DNA of 41,111 nucleotides from Parachlamydiales bacterium (GTDB lineage: Bacteria; Chlamydiota; Chlamydiia; Chlamydiales; JAEYWL01): positions 1 through 41,111 of the forward strand of contig JAGVLX010000070.1 in assembly GCA_020054065.1 (NCBI GenBank), in the 5' to 3' direction. The notes under the pieces are model-generated. The model made no database searches. It was not told where the DNA came from and saw nothing but the letters and a program-made list of their open reading frames with translations. The position numbers and the translations under genes are program-made. The stretch's first letter is position 1. Every line of letters begins with the position of its first letter. Shown here in pieces: positions 40,670-41,111 of this stretch.

Positions 40670-40756
40670 ATGGACGCACACAATAAAATCACTTCTGTGA
40701 CTTACAAAAGATCAACGATCTTTTCATTCCGCCGTCCATCCCGCCGTCGCGGCTAA
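40670..40756 (+). CDS. putative arginine-rich leader peptide of the artJ-like gene
   Basis: A 28-codon frame begins ATG at 40670 (AGG 6 bp upstream, weak) and ends TAA at 40754-40756. Six codons are Arg (14, 21, 22, 25, 26, 27), five of them in the last eight codons (end sequence FRRPSRRRG), and CGC/CGT are used. Its stop codon is the loop of the terminator hairpin that follows, and the last codons form the 5' arm. Upstream, AAAAGATC/GATCTTTT (40706-40724) makes an 8-bp hairpin within the frame. The downstream gene encodes an arginine-binding-type protein. This is the layout expected for ribosome-mediated arginine attenuation; translation of the peptide is inferred. Confidence 0.6.
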   Translation: MDAHNKITSVTYKRSTIFSFRRPSRRRG

Positions 40757-40772
40757 GCCGCTTTTATTTTTT
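40749..40772 (+). terminator. intrinsic terminator within the artJ leader
   Basis: GCGGC (40749-40753), loop TAA, GCCGC (40757-40761), then TTTTATTTTTT (40762-40772). The stem is short but entirely G-C and the T-run is strong. The 5' arm could alternatively pair with GCCGT at 40731-40735, giving a competing structure. It lies 76 bp before the artJ-like start, so it would cut the gene off unless prevented. Confidence 0.7.
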
Positions 40773-40847
40773 CCATTTACATTTTTTTTAAGTCATTAAC
40801 CTTCGGGGCAGCTTAGTGCTTTGTCCCAAAATTTTGGAGCATTTCCT

Positions 40848-41111
40848 ATGTCATTACTGACAAATAAATATTTTATTCTGTGCTGCCTTGTTGCAGCCCT
40901 ATTGTGTGCTTTTGGTCTGACGCAGACCGGTACATCTGATCGATCCGCAACCCTCATTGTTGGATTGCAAAGCGGGTATCCCCCATTCGAATTCAGGGAT
41001 CAGCAAGGCAATCTAACTGGCTTTGATGTTGAACTCTCTACATTGATCGCTAAAAAGCTTGGAAAACAGGTCGTGTTCCAGGATATGGATTTCGAAGGAA
41101 TCATCTTATCG
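40848..41111 (+). CDS. artJ: ArtJ-like amino-acid (arginine) ABC transporter substrate-binding protein, partial
   Basis: First 88 codons of a gene cut by the window edge. The N-terminus is hydrophobic (YFILCCLVAALLCAFGL), a signal peptide or membrane anchor, followed by the start of a type II periplasmic binding fold of the family-3 amino-acid binding proteins: LIVGLQSGYPPFEF, GNLTGFDVELSTLIAKKLGK and VVFQDMDFEGIILS. This matches chlamydial ArtJ, the periplasmic arginine-binding component. TGGAG 8 bp before the ATG is the ribosome-binding site; it overlaps a perfect 12-bp palindrome CCAAAATTTTGG (40826-40837) and follows a hairpin GGGGCA/TGTCCC (40805-40827), which might affect translation. 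Arginine specificity is inferred from the family and from the arginine-rich leader. Confidence 0.75.
   Translation, partial: MSLLTNKYFILCCLVAALLCAFGLTQTGTSDRSATLIVGLQSGYPPFEFRDQQGNLTGFDVELSTLIAKKLGKQVVFQDMDFEGIILS

Overview
The window looks like chromosomal DNA of an environmental (amoeba-associated) member of the Chlamydiae. Two blocks match gene orders known from Chlamydia: lon ... rnz ... xerC, ABC-F ATPase (compare CT344, CT346-CT348), and glyA, clpP, dapF, UPF0158 (compare CT432-CT429). A CdsZ/CT398-type zinc-ribbon protein, the long chlamydial form of GlyA, DapL-type diaminopimelate synthesis and an ArtJ-like arginine-binding protein agree with this. A eukaryotic-type F-box protein, LysA, FolE, QueF and many exported proteins of unknown role point to a less reduced relative than Chlamydia itself. 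These assignments rest on recognition by eye; no database was searched.

Layout. 13-5696 (+): lon, an HldE-C-type nucleotidyltransferase, a rhomboid protease, a HAM1 pyrophosphatase and rnz, tightly packed. 5771-8277: an accessory insert between rnz and xerC with two divergent WavE-type glycosyltransferases and an internally deleted cyclase. 8300-12371 (+): xerC, then ybiT-like ABC-F, SpoU methyltransferase and folE with 4-bp overlaps. 12472-15473: accessory genes (F-box protein, exported methyltransferase, exported HEXXH protein); the first two run into each other at what looks like a rearrangement junction. 15571-16713 (-): cdsZ-like gene and rnpB, the RNase P RNA. 16911-21697 (+): a small carbohydrate-binding-like protein, glyA, clpP, dapF and a UPF0158 protein with an AT-hook and a histone-like tail. 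21819-26973 (-): lysA, dapL, queF and an archaeal-type AspRS fused to a YbaK editing domain. 27232-32057: orphan and exported genes, including a PEP-CTERM protein. 32142-38990: thiamine pyrophosphokinase, RlmD-type methyltransferase, sialidase-fold protein, MFS exporter and a histidine-kinase-like receptor without a kinase domain. 39114-41111: an orphan protein, then an arginine-rich leader peptide with a terminator, ahead of a truncated artJ-like gene.

Three things stand out. First, upstream of the artJ-like gene a 28-codon frame has five Arg codons in its last eight codons, and its stop codon forms the loop of an intrinsic-terminator hairpin. This looks like an arginine attenuator for arginine uptake. 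Second, many intergenic gaps hold long hairpins whose arms are built from short tandem repeats (9-bp, 8-bp or 6-bp period). They fall into small families that share loop sequences, and several fill gaps between convergent genes. Third, a PEP-CTERM sorting signal occurs in an apparently chlamydial genome.

The metabolic genes fit together: DapL, DapF and LysA make meso-diaminopimelate and lysine; FolE feeds folate and, with QueF, queuosine; AspRS charges one of the tRNAs that carries queuosine. The last gene is cut by the window edge.
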